A stretch of 41,207 nt of DNA, taken from contig CAILTK010000015.1 in assembly GCA_903837135.1 (NCBI GenBank), positions 1 to 41,207 on the forward strand, in the 5' to 3' direction. Shown here piece by piece: positions 1 to 8,400 of this stretch (the stretch's first letter is position 1; each line of letters starts with the position of its first letter). Made by a program: the position numbers and the translations under genes. Under the pieces are notes generated by a model. It made no database searches, was not told the DNA's origin, and saw nothing but the letters and a program-made list of their open reading frames with translations. The stretch comes from an uncultured Caulobacterales bacterium. Its GTDB lineage: Bacteria; Pseudomonadota; Alphaproteobacteria; Caulobacterales; Caulobacteraceae.

Positions 1-447
1 CGCCGGTCGCGCCGCCCTGGTCTTGCCGGTTGGCGTCGGGGCGACGACGGGCGTCGCGGCGACGGCAGGCGCGGGGGCGAGCTCGGCCGCGGTCGGCGGC
101 GGCGATACGGTCCGGGTCGCCTCGACAACCGGTTCGGCGATCGCCGCTTCGGCGACGGCGACCGCTTCGAGCTCGGCCACGGCCGCGTCGGCGACGGCCT
201 CGACCACCGTTTCGACCGCCTCGGGCGACGGCTCGGCCACCGCGACGACGGCGTCCGTCTGAACGACGGGAATCTCGGCCCCGGCCTCCACATTAATCGG
301 CTCGGACCGCCACGGGGTGAAGGTCAGCCGGCTGAACCACCAGTAGGCGGCGCCGGCGCTGGCGGCCACGGCGAAGGCCGGCCACAGCGGCGAGACGATC
401 CCGAAGCCGACCTTGAGGGCGGTCGGCTGATGATCAGAATTCGGCAT
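1..447 (-). CDS. Membrane-anchored Ala/Val/Pro/Glu-rich protein, 3' part missing (unknown, possibly phasin-like)
   Basis: The frame is open from an ATG at 447 to the left edge, giving 149 residues without a stop. GAGGAG lies 6 bases before the ATG and decides the start. Residues 13-38 form one hydrophobic stretch ending in YWWF, a likely membrane anchor. From about residue 60 the chain is almost only Ala, Val, Glu and Pro, with a Pro-rich part near 115-140 and the first basic residues (KTRAAR) at the edge. I do not recognise the family. A palindrome in its leader resembles sites of the PHB regulator PhaR, so a phasin-type protein is conceivable, but the visible part has no diagnostic motif. 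The biased composition makes similarity searches with this half unreliable. Confidence 0.72.
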   Translation of the reverse strand, partial: MPNSDHQPTALKVGFGIVSPLWPAFAVAASAGAAYWWFSRLTFTPWRSEPINVEAGAEIPVVQTDAVVAVAEPSPEAVETVVEAVADAAVAELEAVAVAEAAIAEPVVEATRTVSPPPTAAELAPAPAVAATPVVAPTPTGKTRAARPA

Positions 448-483
448 GGCGGACTCCTCGGGGCCTGAAGGCCGATGTGAGAG

Positions 484-500
484 ATGTTGCAGCGCAACAT
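484..500. promoter_or_regulatory. Palindrome in leader of the first gene, candidate operator
   Basis: ATGTTGC-AGC-GCAACAT is a perfect 7-bp inverted repeat with a 3-base centre, 37 bases upstream of the minus-strand ATG at 447. The core TTGC-N3-GCAA resembles the CTGC-N3-GCAG type of site described for PhaR in other alphaproteobacteria. The resemblance is by eye only. Confidence 0.35.
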
Positions 501-542
501 AGCACATTCGAGCCGCTTCGCACCTGCAAACGCACGAAGACC

Positions 543-1364
543 TCAGCCGATCAGCCGGGTGACCCCGACCCGGGCGGCGGGGCCGCCGCAGTGGGCGGCG
601 ACCCAGGCGCAGACCGCTTCGACCTCGGCCGTCGCCTCGGGCGTGTCCACAAGCAGCATGGCCGCGCCGTTGAGCGTCATCGGATTGGTCAGCGGCCGCA
701 GCCGGACCTCGGCCAGCAGCAGCCGGGTCGGCGAAAGGTCTTCGACGCGGCGGATCAGGGCGTCGAGGGTCTCGAGGTCCTTGACCGGGGCCCAGACCGC
801 GACGCCGGCGCCGCGCTGCAGACAGAGCCGCACCGCCTCCGCCGCGCGGTCGTAGTCGTCGTCGCGCTCGAACGGGGGGTCGATCAGCACGAGATCCCCG
901 CCCGCCAGCAACTTGCCGAGGGCCGCATAACCGTCCGCCTGCATCGCCTCGGCTGCGGCGCCCCTGGCCCGCGCGCGCAACAGGGCCGCGAGGGAGTCGG
1001 CGTCGTCCGCCCGCAGCTCGCAGCCCCTGTAGCGGTCGCCCGGGCCGAGCGCGCCCAGCGCCACCAGGGGCGAGCCCGGATAGAAGCGCAGGCCGCCGTT
1101 GGGATTTTCGCGCCGCACCGCCTGGCGGAGCGCGTCCAGCGGCCCCGGCAAGGCCCCGGCCGCCATCAGCCGGCCCACGCCCGCCTCCGCCTCGCCGGTT
1201 CGCCGCGCCACCTCGCCCTGCAGGTCGTACAAGCCGGCGCCCGCGTGGGTTTCGACCACGGACAGGGCGCCCTCGCCCCGCGCCGCGGCGATCAGCGCCA
1301 GCAGCACCGCGTGCTTCATGACGTCGGCGAAGTTTCCGGCGTGAAAATGATGTCGGTAGTTCAA
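543..1364 (-). CDS. rlmJ: 23S rRNA (adenine(2030)-N6)-methyltransferase RlmJ
   Basis: This 273-residue protein matches the RlmJ (YhiR) family in length (E. coli about 280). It uses S-adenosylmethionine to methylate A2030 of 23S rRNA in the cytoplasm. The family signature MNYRHHFHAGNFADVMKH opens the protein. A SAM-binding loop of the ETHAGAGLYDL type lies at 38-48. The catalytic DPPF(E) motif, the amino-methyltransferase NPPY equivalent, is at 162-165. The N-terminus matches the family at the first residue, so the start is secure. It reads away from the topoisomerase gene, with about 80 bases between the two starts. Nothing looks broken or unusual. Confidence 0.95.
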   Translation of the reverse strand: MNYRHHFHAGNFADVMKHAVLLALIAAARGEGALSVVETHAGAGLYDLQGEVARRTGEAEAGVGRLMAAGALPGPLDALRQAVRRENPNGGLRFYPGSPLVALGALGPGDRYRGCELRADDADSLAALLRARARGAAAEAMQADGYAALGKLLAGGDLVLIDPPFERDDDYDRAAEAVRLCLQRGAGVAVWAPVKDLETLDALIRRVEDLSPTRLLLAEVRLRPLTNPMTLNGAAMLLVDTPEATAEVEAVCAWVAAHCGGPAARVGVTRLIG

Positions 1365-1441
1365 GGTCTTGTCCGCTTGAGCCGGCGCGATCCGAATGGA
1401 ACCGGGCCCTGGCGTCGAGGATTAGCCCTGCCATCGGCAGG

Positions 1442-2512
1442 ATGAAAGCGCCGGAGTCTGGGAGAGCGTCAGTGCCGCTGGATGGAAGCATCGAGCCTGA
1501 GATCGTCGCCCGGAGCGCCGGGCTGGTCTACGTCCATGACGACGACCCCGGCATCCAGCGGGTAAGGACGCGGGAAGGCTTCGACTATCGCGATCCCGAG
1601 GGCGCGCCGGTGACCGACGCGGACACGCTGGAGCGGATCCGCCGGCTGGCCATCCCGCCCGCCTATACCGAGGTGTGGATCTCCCCCGACCCGGACGGGC
1701 ATATCCAGGCCACCGCCCGCGACGCCCGCGGCCGCAAGCAGTACCGCTATCACGCGCGCTGGCGCGAGACCCGCGACGAGGGCAAGTTCGGGCGCATGGC
1801 CGCCTTCGGCCGCGCCCTGCCGAAGATCCGCGCGGCCGTCGATGCGGACCTGGCGCGTCCGGGCCTGCCGCACGACAAGGTGACGGCTCTGGTGGTGCGC
1901 CTTCTCGAGCTGACCCTGATCCGCGTCGGCAACGACGAATACGCGCGGACCAACAAGCATTTCGGCCTGACCACCCTGTTGTCGCGGCACGCCAGGGTGA
2001 ACGGCTCGAGCGTCCGCTTCGAATTCAAGGGCAAGAGCGGGGTGAAACACTCCACCGGCCTGAAGGACCGGCGGCTGGCCCGGGTGATCAAGGCGGTGCA
2101 CGACCTGCCGGGCCAGCGCCTGTTCCAGTACATCGATGCGGACGGCCATCGCCGCCGCGTCGGGTCGTCGGACGTCAACGCCTATCTCGAGGCCGTCACC
2201 GGCCGCCACTTCACCGCCAAGGATTTCCGCACCTGGGCCGGCACCCTGGCGGCCGCGAAGGGCCTGGCCCTGCAGCCGAGGCCCACCAGCCAGGCCGAGG
2301 CCAAGCGCGCGGTCAACCTGTGCATCAAGGCCACCGCCGGCCTGCTCGGCAACACCCCCGCGGTCTGCCGCAAGGCCTATGTGCATCCCGAGGTGCTGAA
2401 GGCCTTCTCCGACGAGGCCCTGCCGGCCAGTTTCGCCAAGGCCGACGGCGAGGCGCTCGAGCGCGCGGTGCTGCGGTTCCTGGACACGCTCGCCAAGAAG
2501 GTGGCTGCTTAG
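1442..2512 (+). CDS. DNA topoisomerase IB (poxvirus/bacterial type)
   Basis: This 356-residue type IB topoisomerase relaxes supercoils by transient 3'-phosphotyrosyl nicking, without ATP or metal. All the expected catalytic residues are visible: Arg161 in IRVGNDEYA, Lys198 in KGKSG, Arg263 in KDFRTWAGT and the nucleophile Tyr313 in CRKAYVHP. The N-terminal DNA-clamp region (about 25-115) contains the conserved IPPAYTEVWI stretch. Length and order fit the bacterial homologues of the vaccinia enzyme, which are common in alphaproteobacteria as an accessory topoisomerase. The ribosome binding site (GGCAGG directly before the ATG) is poor, so a start a few codons downstream is possible. Confidence 0.93.
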   Translation: MKAPESGRASVPLDGSIEPEIVARSAGLVYVHDDDPGIQRVRTREGFDYRDPEGAPVTDADTLERIRRLAIPPAYTEVWISPDPDGHIQATARDARGRKQYRYHARWRETRDEGKFGRMAAFGRALPKIRAAVDADLARPGLPHDKVTALVVRLLELTLIRVGNDEYARTNKHFGLTTLLSRHARVNGSSVRFEFKGKSGVKHSTGLKDRRLARVIKAVHDLPGQRLFQYIDADGHRRRVGSSDVNAYLEAVTGRHFTAKDFRTWAGTLAAAKGLALQPRPTSQAEAKRAVNLCIKATAGLLGNTPAVCRKAYVHPEVLKAFSDEALPASFAKADGEALERAVLRFLDTLAKKVAA

Positions 2513-2530
2513 CGACTACCAAAAATTTCG

Positions 2531-2620
2531 TCATGCTCGGGCTTGACCCGAGCACCCGGCAACTCCGACCGATCAGCCGCTGGGTCCTCGGGCCTTCGCT
2601 ACGCTACGCCCGAGGATGAC
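2531..2620. repeat. REP-like inverted pair, family A copy 1
   Basis: Two palindromic units face opposite ways between the topoisomerase and aldo/keto reductase genes. The right unit is GGGTCCTCGGGC (2582-2593), a loop, then GCCCGAGGATGAC (2608-2620). The left unit is its inverse, TCATGCTCGGGC (2531-2542) with GACCCGAGCACCC (2545-2557). Related pairs lie at 19954-20055 and 40409-40528. Confidence 0.75.
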
Positions 2621-2710
2621 CAAAGGAGGACGAGGATCTCGGCCCCTCCCCTTGCAGCCGACCCCATCCGGCATAGCTGAACAAGGGCCCACCGCTCCGG
2701 AGACATCGTC

Positions 2711-3769
2711 ATGCGCTACAACCAGCTCGGCCGGACCGGCCTCTACGTGTCCGAAATCTGCCTCGGCGCCATGACCTTCGGCGGCCAGGGCATGTGGCAG
2801 GCGATCGGCAGCCTGCAGATCGACGAGACCACCAAGCTGATCGACACCGCGATCAAGGGCGGGGTCAATTTCATCGATACCGCCGACGTCTACTCCGAAG
2901 GCCGCTCCGAGGAGTTGGTCGGCCAGGCGCTGAAGAGCCTCGGCGTCAAGCGCTCCGACATCGTCGTCGCCACCAAGGTGTTCGGCGACATGGGCAAGGG
3001 ACCGAACGATCGCGGCGCCTCGCGCGGCCACATCATGGACGGGGTCAAGGCCAGCCTCGACCGGCTCGGCCTCGATCACATCGATCTCTACCAGATCCAC
3101 GGCGACGACCGGATCACACCGCTGGAAGAGACCATGCGCGCGCTCGACGACCTCGTGCGCGAGGGGCTGGTCCGCTACATCGGCGTCTCCAACTGGGCGG
3201 CGTGGAAGATCGCCAAGGCCAACATGCTGGCCGACGCCCACGGCTGGACCCGCTTCGCCACCCTGCAGGCCTATTACTCGATCGCCGGCCGCGACCTCGA
3301 GCGCGAACTCGTCCCCATGATGGACGACCAGCACATGGGTCTGATGGCCTGGTCGCCCCTGGCGGGCGGCCTCCTGTCCGGCAAGTTCGGCCGCGACACC
3401 GACGGGCCGCAGGGCGCGCGCCGGGTGGTGTTCGACTTTCCGCCGGTGAACCGCGAGCGGGCGTGGGACTGCATCGACGTCATGCGCACCATCGGCGACG
3501 CGCACGGCGTGTCGGTGGCCCGGGTCGCGCTGGCCTATATTCTGGCCAAGCCCTTCACCACCTCGATCATCATCGGCGCCAAGACCGAGGCGCAGCTCAG
3601 CGACAACCTCGCCGCCGCCGACCTCAAGCTGTCGGACGAGGACCTCAAGGCCCTCGACCTCGTCTCGGCCCTGCCGCCCGAATATCCGGGCTGGATGTTC
3701 GAACGCCAGGGCGGCGCCCGCGTGCCCAAGCCCTTTGTCCCCGAAGCGCAGAAGGCGGCCGCGGAGTAG
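2711..3769 (+). CDS. Aldo/keto reductase (voltage-channel beta-subunit-like group)
   Basis: This 352-residue cytoplasmic NADPH-dependent oxidoreductase has the TIM-barrel fold of the AKR superfamily. The catalytic tetrad is visible: Asp56 and Tyr61 (DTADVYSEGRSEE), Lys89 (ATKVF) and His130 (QIHGDD). The barrel motif IGVSNWAAW and the C-terminal cofactor loop with IIIGAKTEAQL are both present. GGAG lies 8 bases before the ATG, supporting the start. The physiological substrate cannot be read from sequence; this group generally reduces aldehydes and ketones. It stands alone between a REP-like pair upstream and glpD downstream, about 70 bases away on the same strand. Confidence 0.92.
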   Translation: MRYNQLGRTGLYVSEICLGAMTFGGQGMWQAIGSLQIDETTKLIDTAIKGGVNFIDTADVYSEGRSEELVGQALKSLGVKRSDIVVATKVFGDMGKGPNDRGASRGHIMDGVKASLDRLGLDHIDLYQIHGDDRITPLEETMRALDDLVREGLVRYIGVSNWAAWKIAKANMLADAHGWTRFATLQAYYSIAGRDLERELVPMMDDQHMGLMAWSPLAGGLLSGKFGRDTDGPQGARRVVFDFPPVNRERAWDCIDVMRTIGDAHGVSVARVALAYILAKPFTTSIIIGAKTEAQLSDNLAAADLKLSDEDLKALDLVSALPPEYPGWMFERQGGARVPKPFVPEAQKAAAE

Positions 3770-3781
3770 GCTTGCGCTAAT

Positions 3782-3804
3782 CTCCCCCATCGCAGATGGG
3801 GGAG
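3782..3804. repeat. Palindromic repeat, family C copy 1, in the glpD leader
   Basis: CTCCCCCATC-GCA-GATGGGGGAG is a perfect 10-bp stem with a 3-base loop, ending 33 bases before the glpD ATG. An inverse copy with the loop reading TGC is at 23588-23610. An ATG inside this hairpin (3796) is in frame with glpD but has no ribosome binding site. Confidence 0.75.
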
Positions 3805-3837
3805 CACCCGGCTCCATCGGGCGCGAGCGGAGTGCGC

Positions 3838-5316
3838 ATGCCTGAACAGATCTTCGACATCGCCGTGATCGGCGGCGGGGTGAACGGGTGCGGCGTGGCG
3901 CGCGACGCGGCGGGGCGCGGGCTCAAGGTCGTGCTGTTCGAGCGCGGCGACATCGCCGGCGCCACCTCCTCGGCCTCGACCAAGCTGATCCACGGCGGCC
4001 TACGATACCTCGAGCAATACGCCTTCCGGCTGGTCGGCGAAGCGCTGACCGAGCGGGCCGTCCTGCACCGGATCGCCCCGCACCTGGTGCATCCCTTGAA
4101 GTTCATCCTGCCGCATCACAAGGGGCTGCGGCCGCGCTGGATGCTGCGGATCGGCCTGTTTCTCTATGATCACCTCGGCGACCGCGGCGGCCTGCCGTCG
4201 GCCAAGTCGCTCGATCTGACCCGCGGGCCCGAGGGCGCGCCGCTGAAGCCGCAGTACCGGCGCGGCTTCTCCTATTCGGACTGCTGGACCGACGACGCCC
4301 GGCTGGTGGCCATCAACGCCGTCGGCGCGCGCGACCTCGGCGCCGACATCCGCACTCATACCGAGGTGGTCTCCGCCCGCCGCGAGGACACGCTGTGGCG
4401 GATCCAGACCCGGGACGGCCAGATCGTCCTGGCCCGCGCCCTGGTCAACGCCGCCGGCCCCTGGGTCAATTCGGCCCTGGCGCTCACCGGCCTCAACGCG
4501 CCGCACGGCGTGCGCCTGGTCAAGGGCAGCCATATCGCCGTGCCCAAGCTCTACGATCACGACGCCGCCTACATCTTCCAGAACGGCGACGGCCGGGTGG
4601 TCTTCGCCATCCCCTACCGCGACGACTACACCCTGATCGGCACCACCGACGTCGAGATGAAGGCCCCGGAGGACAAGGTCGAAGCCAGCGCGGAAGAGAT
4701 CGCCTATCTGTGCCGGGCGGTCAGCGACTACTTCAAGGCGCCGGTGACCCCCGACCAGGTGGTGTGGACCTACGCCGGGGTTCGCGCCCTGGCCGACGAG
4801 GGCGGCGGCTCGGCACAGTCGGCGACCCGCGACTATGTGCTGACGCTGGACGCCCCGTCGGGCGCGCCCCCCCTGGTCAGCGTCTATGGCGGCAAGATCA
4901 CCACCTATCGCCGCCTCGCCGAAGGGGTGATGGACAAGCTGAAACCGCACCTGCCCGGCGTCGGTCCGGCCTGGACGGCGAAACAGCCCCTGCCCGGCGG
5001 CGACCTTGGCCCAGGCGGGTTCGAGGGCCTCCTGACCGCGCTCGCGACCGACTATCCGTGGCTGTCGCAGGCGCATCGGCGGCGGCTCGCGGCGGCCTAC
5101 GGCGCGCGCGCCCGCAGGGTGCTGGGCGACGCCAAGGCCATGGCCGACCTCGGCGTGGCGTTCACCGGCGACCTGACCGCCCGCGAGGTGGATTACCTCG
5201 TCGAGCAGGAATGGGCGCGCTCAGCCGAGGACGTGCTGTGGCGGCGGAGCAAGCTTGGGCTGCACGCCACGCCGGACGAGGCGGCGGCGCTGGAGCGGTA
5301 TCTGCACGCAGCCTGA
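3838..5316 (+). CDS. glpD: Aerobic glycerol-3-phosphate dehydrogenase
   Basis: This 492-residue FAD enzyme (E. coli GlpD about 501) oxidises sn-glycerol-3-phosphate to dihydroxyacetone phosphate and passes electrons to the quinone pool at the inner membrane. The Rossmann FAD motif IGGGVNGCGVARDAAGRG is at 11-28, with the ribose-binding acid Glu35. The GlpD signature SSASTKLIHGGLRYLEQY follows. An NAAGPWVN segment and the C-terminal DAO domain (YGGKITTYRR) are intact. I chose the ATG at 3838 because GCGGAG sits 6 bases upstream and the family begins close to the FAD motif. An in-frame ATG at 3796 lies inside a palindromic repeat and adds 14 unrelated residues. No glycerol kinase or facilitator is in the window. 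Confidence 0.94.
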   Translation: MPEQIFDIAVIGGGVNGCGVARDAAGRGLKVVLFERGDIAGATSSASTKLIHGGLRYLEQYAFRLVGEALTERAVLHRIAPHLVHPLKFILPHHKGLRPRWMLRIGLFLYDHLGDRGGLPSAKSLDLTRGPEGAPLKPQYRRGFSYSDCWTDDARLVAINAVGARDLGADIRTHTEVVSARREDTLWRIQTRDGQIVLARALVNAAGPWVNSALALTGLNAPHGVRLVKGSHIAVPKLYDHDAAYIFQNGDGRVVFAIPYRDDYTLIGTTDVEMKAPEDKVEASAEEIAYLCRAVSDYFKAPVTPDQVVWTYAGVRALADEGGGSAQSATRDYVLTLDAPSGAPPLVSVYGGKITTYRRLAEGVMDKLKPHLPGVGPAWTAKQPLPGGDLGPGGFEGLLTALATDYPWLSQAHRRRLAAAYGARARRVLGDAKAMADLGVAFTGDLTAREVDYLVEQEWARSAEDVLWRRSKLGLHATPDEAAALERYLHAA

Positions 5317-5332
5317 CTCGCTTCACCCCTTC

Positions 5333-5367
5333 TTCCGCTGGTCCCGGCATTCGCGGGATGAGCGGAA
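5333..5367. repeat. REP-like hairpin between glpD and the S41 protease
   Basis: TTCCGCT (5333-5339) pairs with AGCGGAA (5361-5367), and an inner CCCG/CGGG stem lies between them. Its GCGGGATGAGCGG side resembles the family B pair at 33915-34017. No T-run follows, so it is not a classical terminator. Confidence 0.6.
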
Positions 5368-5447
5368 TAGTGGAACGTCCGCGCCTCTTTCCACCCTGAA
5401 ATCCCATGCTAAACCGCGAATATTGAGAGCGTGGGGGCTGGAGAAGC

Positions 5448-8400
5448 ATGAAGCGTCTATTGAGCGGGATCGCGCTGGCCGCGATCGTCGTGCTGGGCGC
5501 AGGCGCGGCCTTCGCCGCGCCCAAGCCGTCCCTGTCGCAGCCGGCTCTGTCGCCGGACGGGCGGGAGATCGCCTTCGTCTCCGGCGGCGCGATCTGGACC
5601 GTGCCCGCCGAGGGCGGCGTGGCGCGGCTCCTGGTGTCGGATCCCGCCACCGATTCCCGGCCGCTCTATTCTCCCGACGGGACCCGGCTCGCCTTCCAGT
5701 CCACGCGCGACGGCTTTCCCAACCTCTACGTGTTGACCTTCGCCACCGGCCAGGTGAAGCGGCTGACCTACGCCGACGCCGGCGAGGCGCTCGACGGCTG
5801 GTCGCCCGACGGCCATTGGATCTACTTCACCTCGACCATCAACGACGTGCAGCGCCAGGGCGACATCTTCCGCGTCGCCGCGACCGGCGGAACCCCGCTG
5901 GAGGTCAGCCGCGAGCGCTATCTCAACGAGTTCGAAAGCGCGCCCTCGCCCGACGGCAAGGCGATCGCCCTGGTCGCCAAGGGCATCTCCTCGAGCCAGT
6001 GGTGGCGGCACGGCCACGCCCATATCGACGAGACCGAGGTGTGGCTGAAGCCGGTGGACGGCGACGGCTACACCCGGCTCCTGCCGGCCAGCGCCAAGCA
6101 CGCCTGGCCGATGTGGGCGCACGACGGCCAAAGCCTCTATCTGATGAGCGACGAGGACGGCGCCGAGAACCTGTGGCGGCTGCCGGTCAGCGGCGGCGCG
6201 CCGAGCCCGGTGACCCACTTCAAGGACGGCCGCGTCCTGTGGCCCTCGCTCGGCGGCGGCGACGCCATCGTCTTCGAACGCGGCTTTTCGGTGTGGAAGT
6301 TCGATCCGAAGAGCGGCCAGGCGTCCGAGGTGCCGATCACCCTGCGCGGCGTGCCGGCCGGCCCCGGCGAGCGGCGTCTGAACGAGACCAGCTTCCGCGC
6401 CATGTCGGTCTCACCCGACGGCAAGAAGGTGGTGGTGATCGCCCACGGCCAGCTGTTCGCCGCCTCCACCAAGGACGGCGGCCCGGGCCAGCGGCTGACG
6501 CACACCCCGGGCGCGGCGAGCGAAGTGGTCTGGTCGCCCGACAGCCGCAAGATCGCCTATGTGTCCGAGCGCGGGGTCGACGCCGTGCTGTGCGAGTACG
6601 ACTTCGCCACCGGCAAGGAGCGCACCCTCACCGCCGACAAGGGCGGCCTCGACGCGTTGCCGGTATTTTCGCCGGACGGCAAGAAGCTGGCCTATGTCCA
6701 TGCCGAGAAGGAACTGCGCGTGCTCGACCTTGGCGACGCCAAGACGGGCGGCGGCCCGCACGACACCCTGCTCTACCGTGGCCAACTGGGCTTTGGCGGC
6801 GGCGAGGCGCCGCTGTGGTCTCCCGACAATCGCTGGCTGGCGTTCGTGGTGGTCGATTCCAAATCCTTCGCCAACCTGAACGTGGTCGACACGGCGGGCG
6901 GCGAGGCCCGCCCGATCAGCTTCCTGGCCAACGCCCAGACCCACGGCGCCGTCTGGTCGCCGGACGGCAAGTACATCCTGCTCGCCACCTCGCAGCGCAG
7001 CGAGGATCCCGCCGTCGTGCGCATCGATCTCCTGCCGCACGTGCCGAAGTTCCGCGAGGACGCCTTCCGCGAGCTGTTCCGCCAGAGCGAGACGCCGGAT
7101 CGCCCGACCAACCGTCCGCCGCAGCCGGGCCAGACGCCGACGACGCCCGCCAACGGTCCGGGTACGGCGCCGCCCAAACCGGCCGCTGAAGCGACCCAGT
7201 CCTCCGACGCGGCCCCGGCGGGCGACGAGGCCAGATCGGCCAAGCCGGCCAAGAAGGTCGAGCCGGTGAAGATCGTGTTCGACGGCGTCCGCGAGCGGCT
7301 CACCCGCCTGCCGCTCGGCCTGCCCGCCGAGGCGCCGGTGATCAGCCCCGACGGCAAGACCCTGGTGTTCCGCGCCAGCGCGGCCGGGCAGGAGAACCTC
7401 TACAGCTACGACCTCGACGAGCTGGCCAAGGAGCCGCCCTCCGCGCACCAGGTCACCTCGACCCGCAAGCGCAAGTCCGACGTCGCCTTCACGCCGGATT
7501 CCAAGGAGATCTACTATCTGGAGGGCGGGACCGTCACCGCGAGCCCGCTCGAGACCCCGCGGCCCAAGCCGATCGCCGTCGCCGCCGAGATGACGGTCGA
7601 CTTCGACACCGAGAAGACGGTGGTGTTCGACGAGGCCTGGTCGACCCTGAACCGCCGCTTCTACGATCCCGCCTTCCACGGCCGCGACTGGAAGGCGCTG
7701 CGCGAGCAGTGGACGCCTTACATCGAGGGCGCGCGGACCCCGGACGAGCTTCGCCGCGACATCAACCTGCTGATCGGCGAACTCGACGCCTCGCACTCCG
7801 GCATCGGCGGCGGCCCTCCGCCCAGCTTCCGGGTCGGCGATCTCGGCCTGCGCTTCGACCGCACGCGCTACGAGGCCGGCAAGGGCCTGGTGGTGCGCGA
7901 GGTGGTGACCCTGGGCCCCGCCGCCATCGAAGGCAGTATCAAGCCGGACGACACCCTCCTGGCGGTCAACGGCGAGGCCGTGGGTCCGGGCGTGAACCTC
8001 GACCGGCTGCTCACCGATCAGGTCGGCAAGCGGGTGGTGCTGAAGATCGAGGGCGCGGCGGGGGCGACGCACGAGGCCATCGTGCGGCCGGTGTCGGCGA
8101 CCACCGCCGCCGGCCTGCTCTACCGCCAGTGGGTCAACGACCGGCGCGCCTATGTGGACAAGGTCTCGGGCGGCCGGCTCGGCTATGTGCACATCGCCGA
8201 CATGTCGGACGACTCCTTGGCCCAGCTCTACCTCGACCTCGACGCCCAGAACCAGGGCAAGCAGGGGGTGGTGATCGACGTGCGCAACAACAACGGCGGT
8301 TACGTCAACGGCTATGCGCTCGATGTCTTCACCCGGCGCAACTATCTGACCATGACCCCGCGCGACCGGATGTCGATGCCGAGCCGCCAGGCCTTGGGGC

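Noticed and set aside
2573-3817. A 414-codon minus-strand frame over the aldo/keto reductase gene
   Set aside because: Antisense shadow with no conserved motif; the plus-strand gene has an intact catalytic tetrad.
3796-3837. Longer glpD start at ATG 3796
   Set aside because: The ATG lies in a palindromic repeat, has no ribosome binding site and adds residues not found in the GlpD family.
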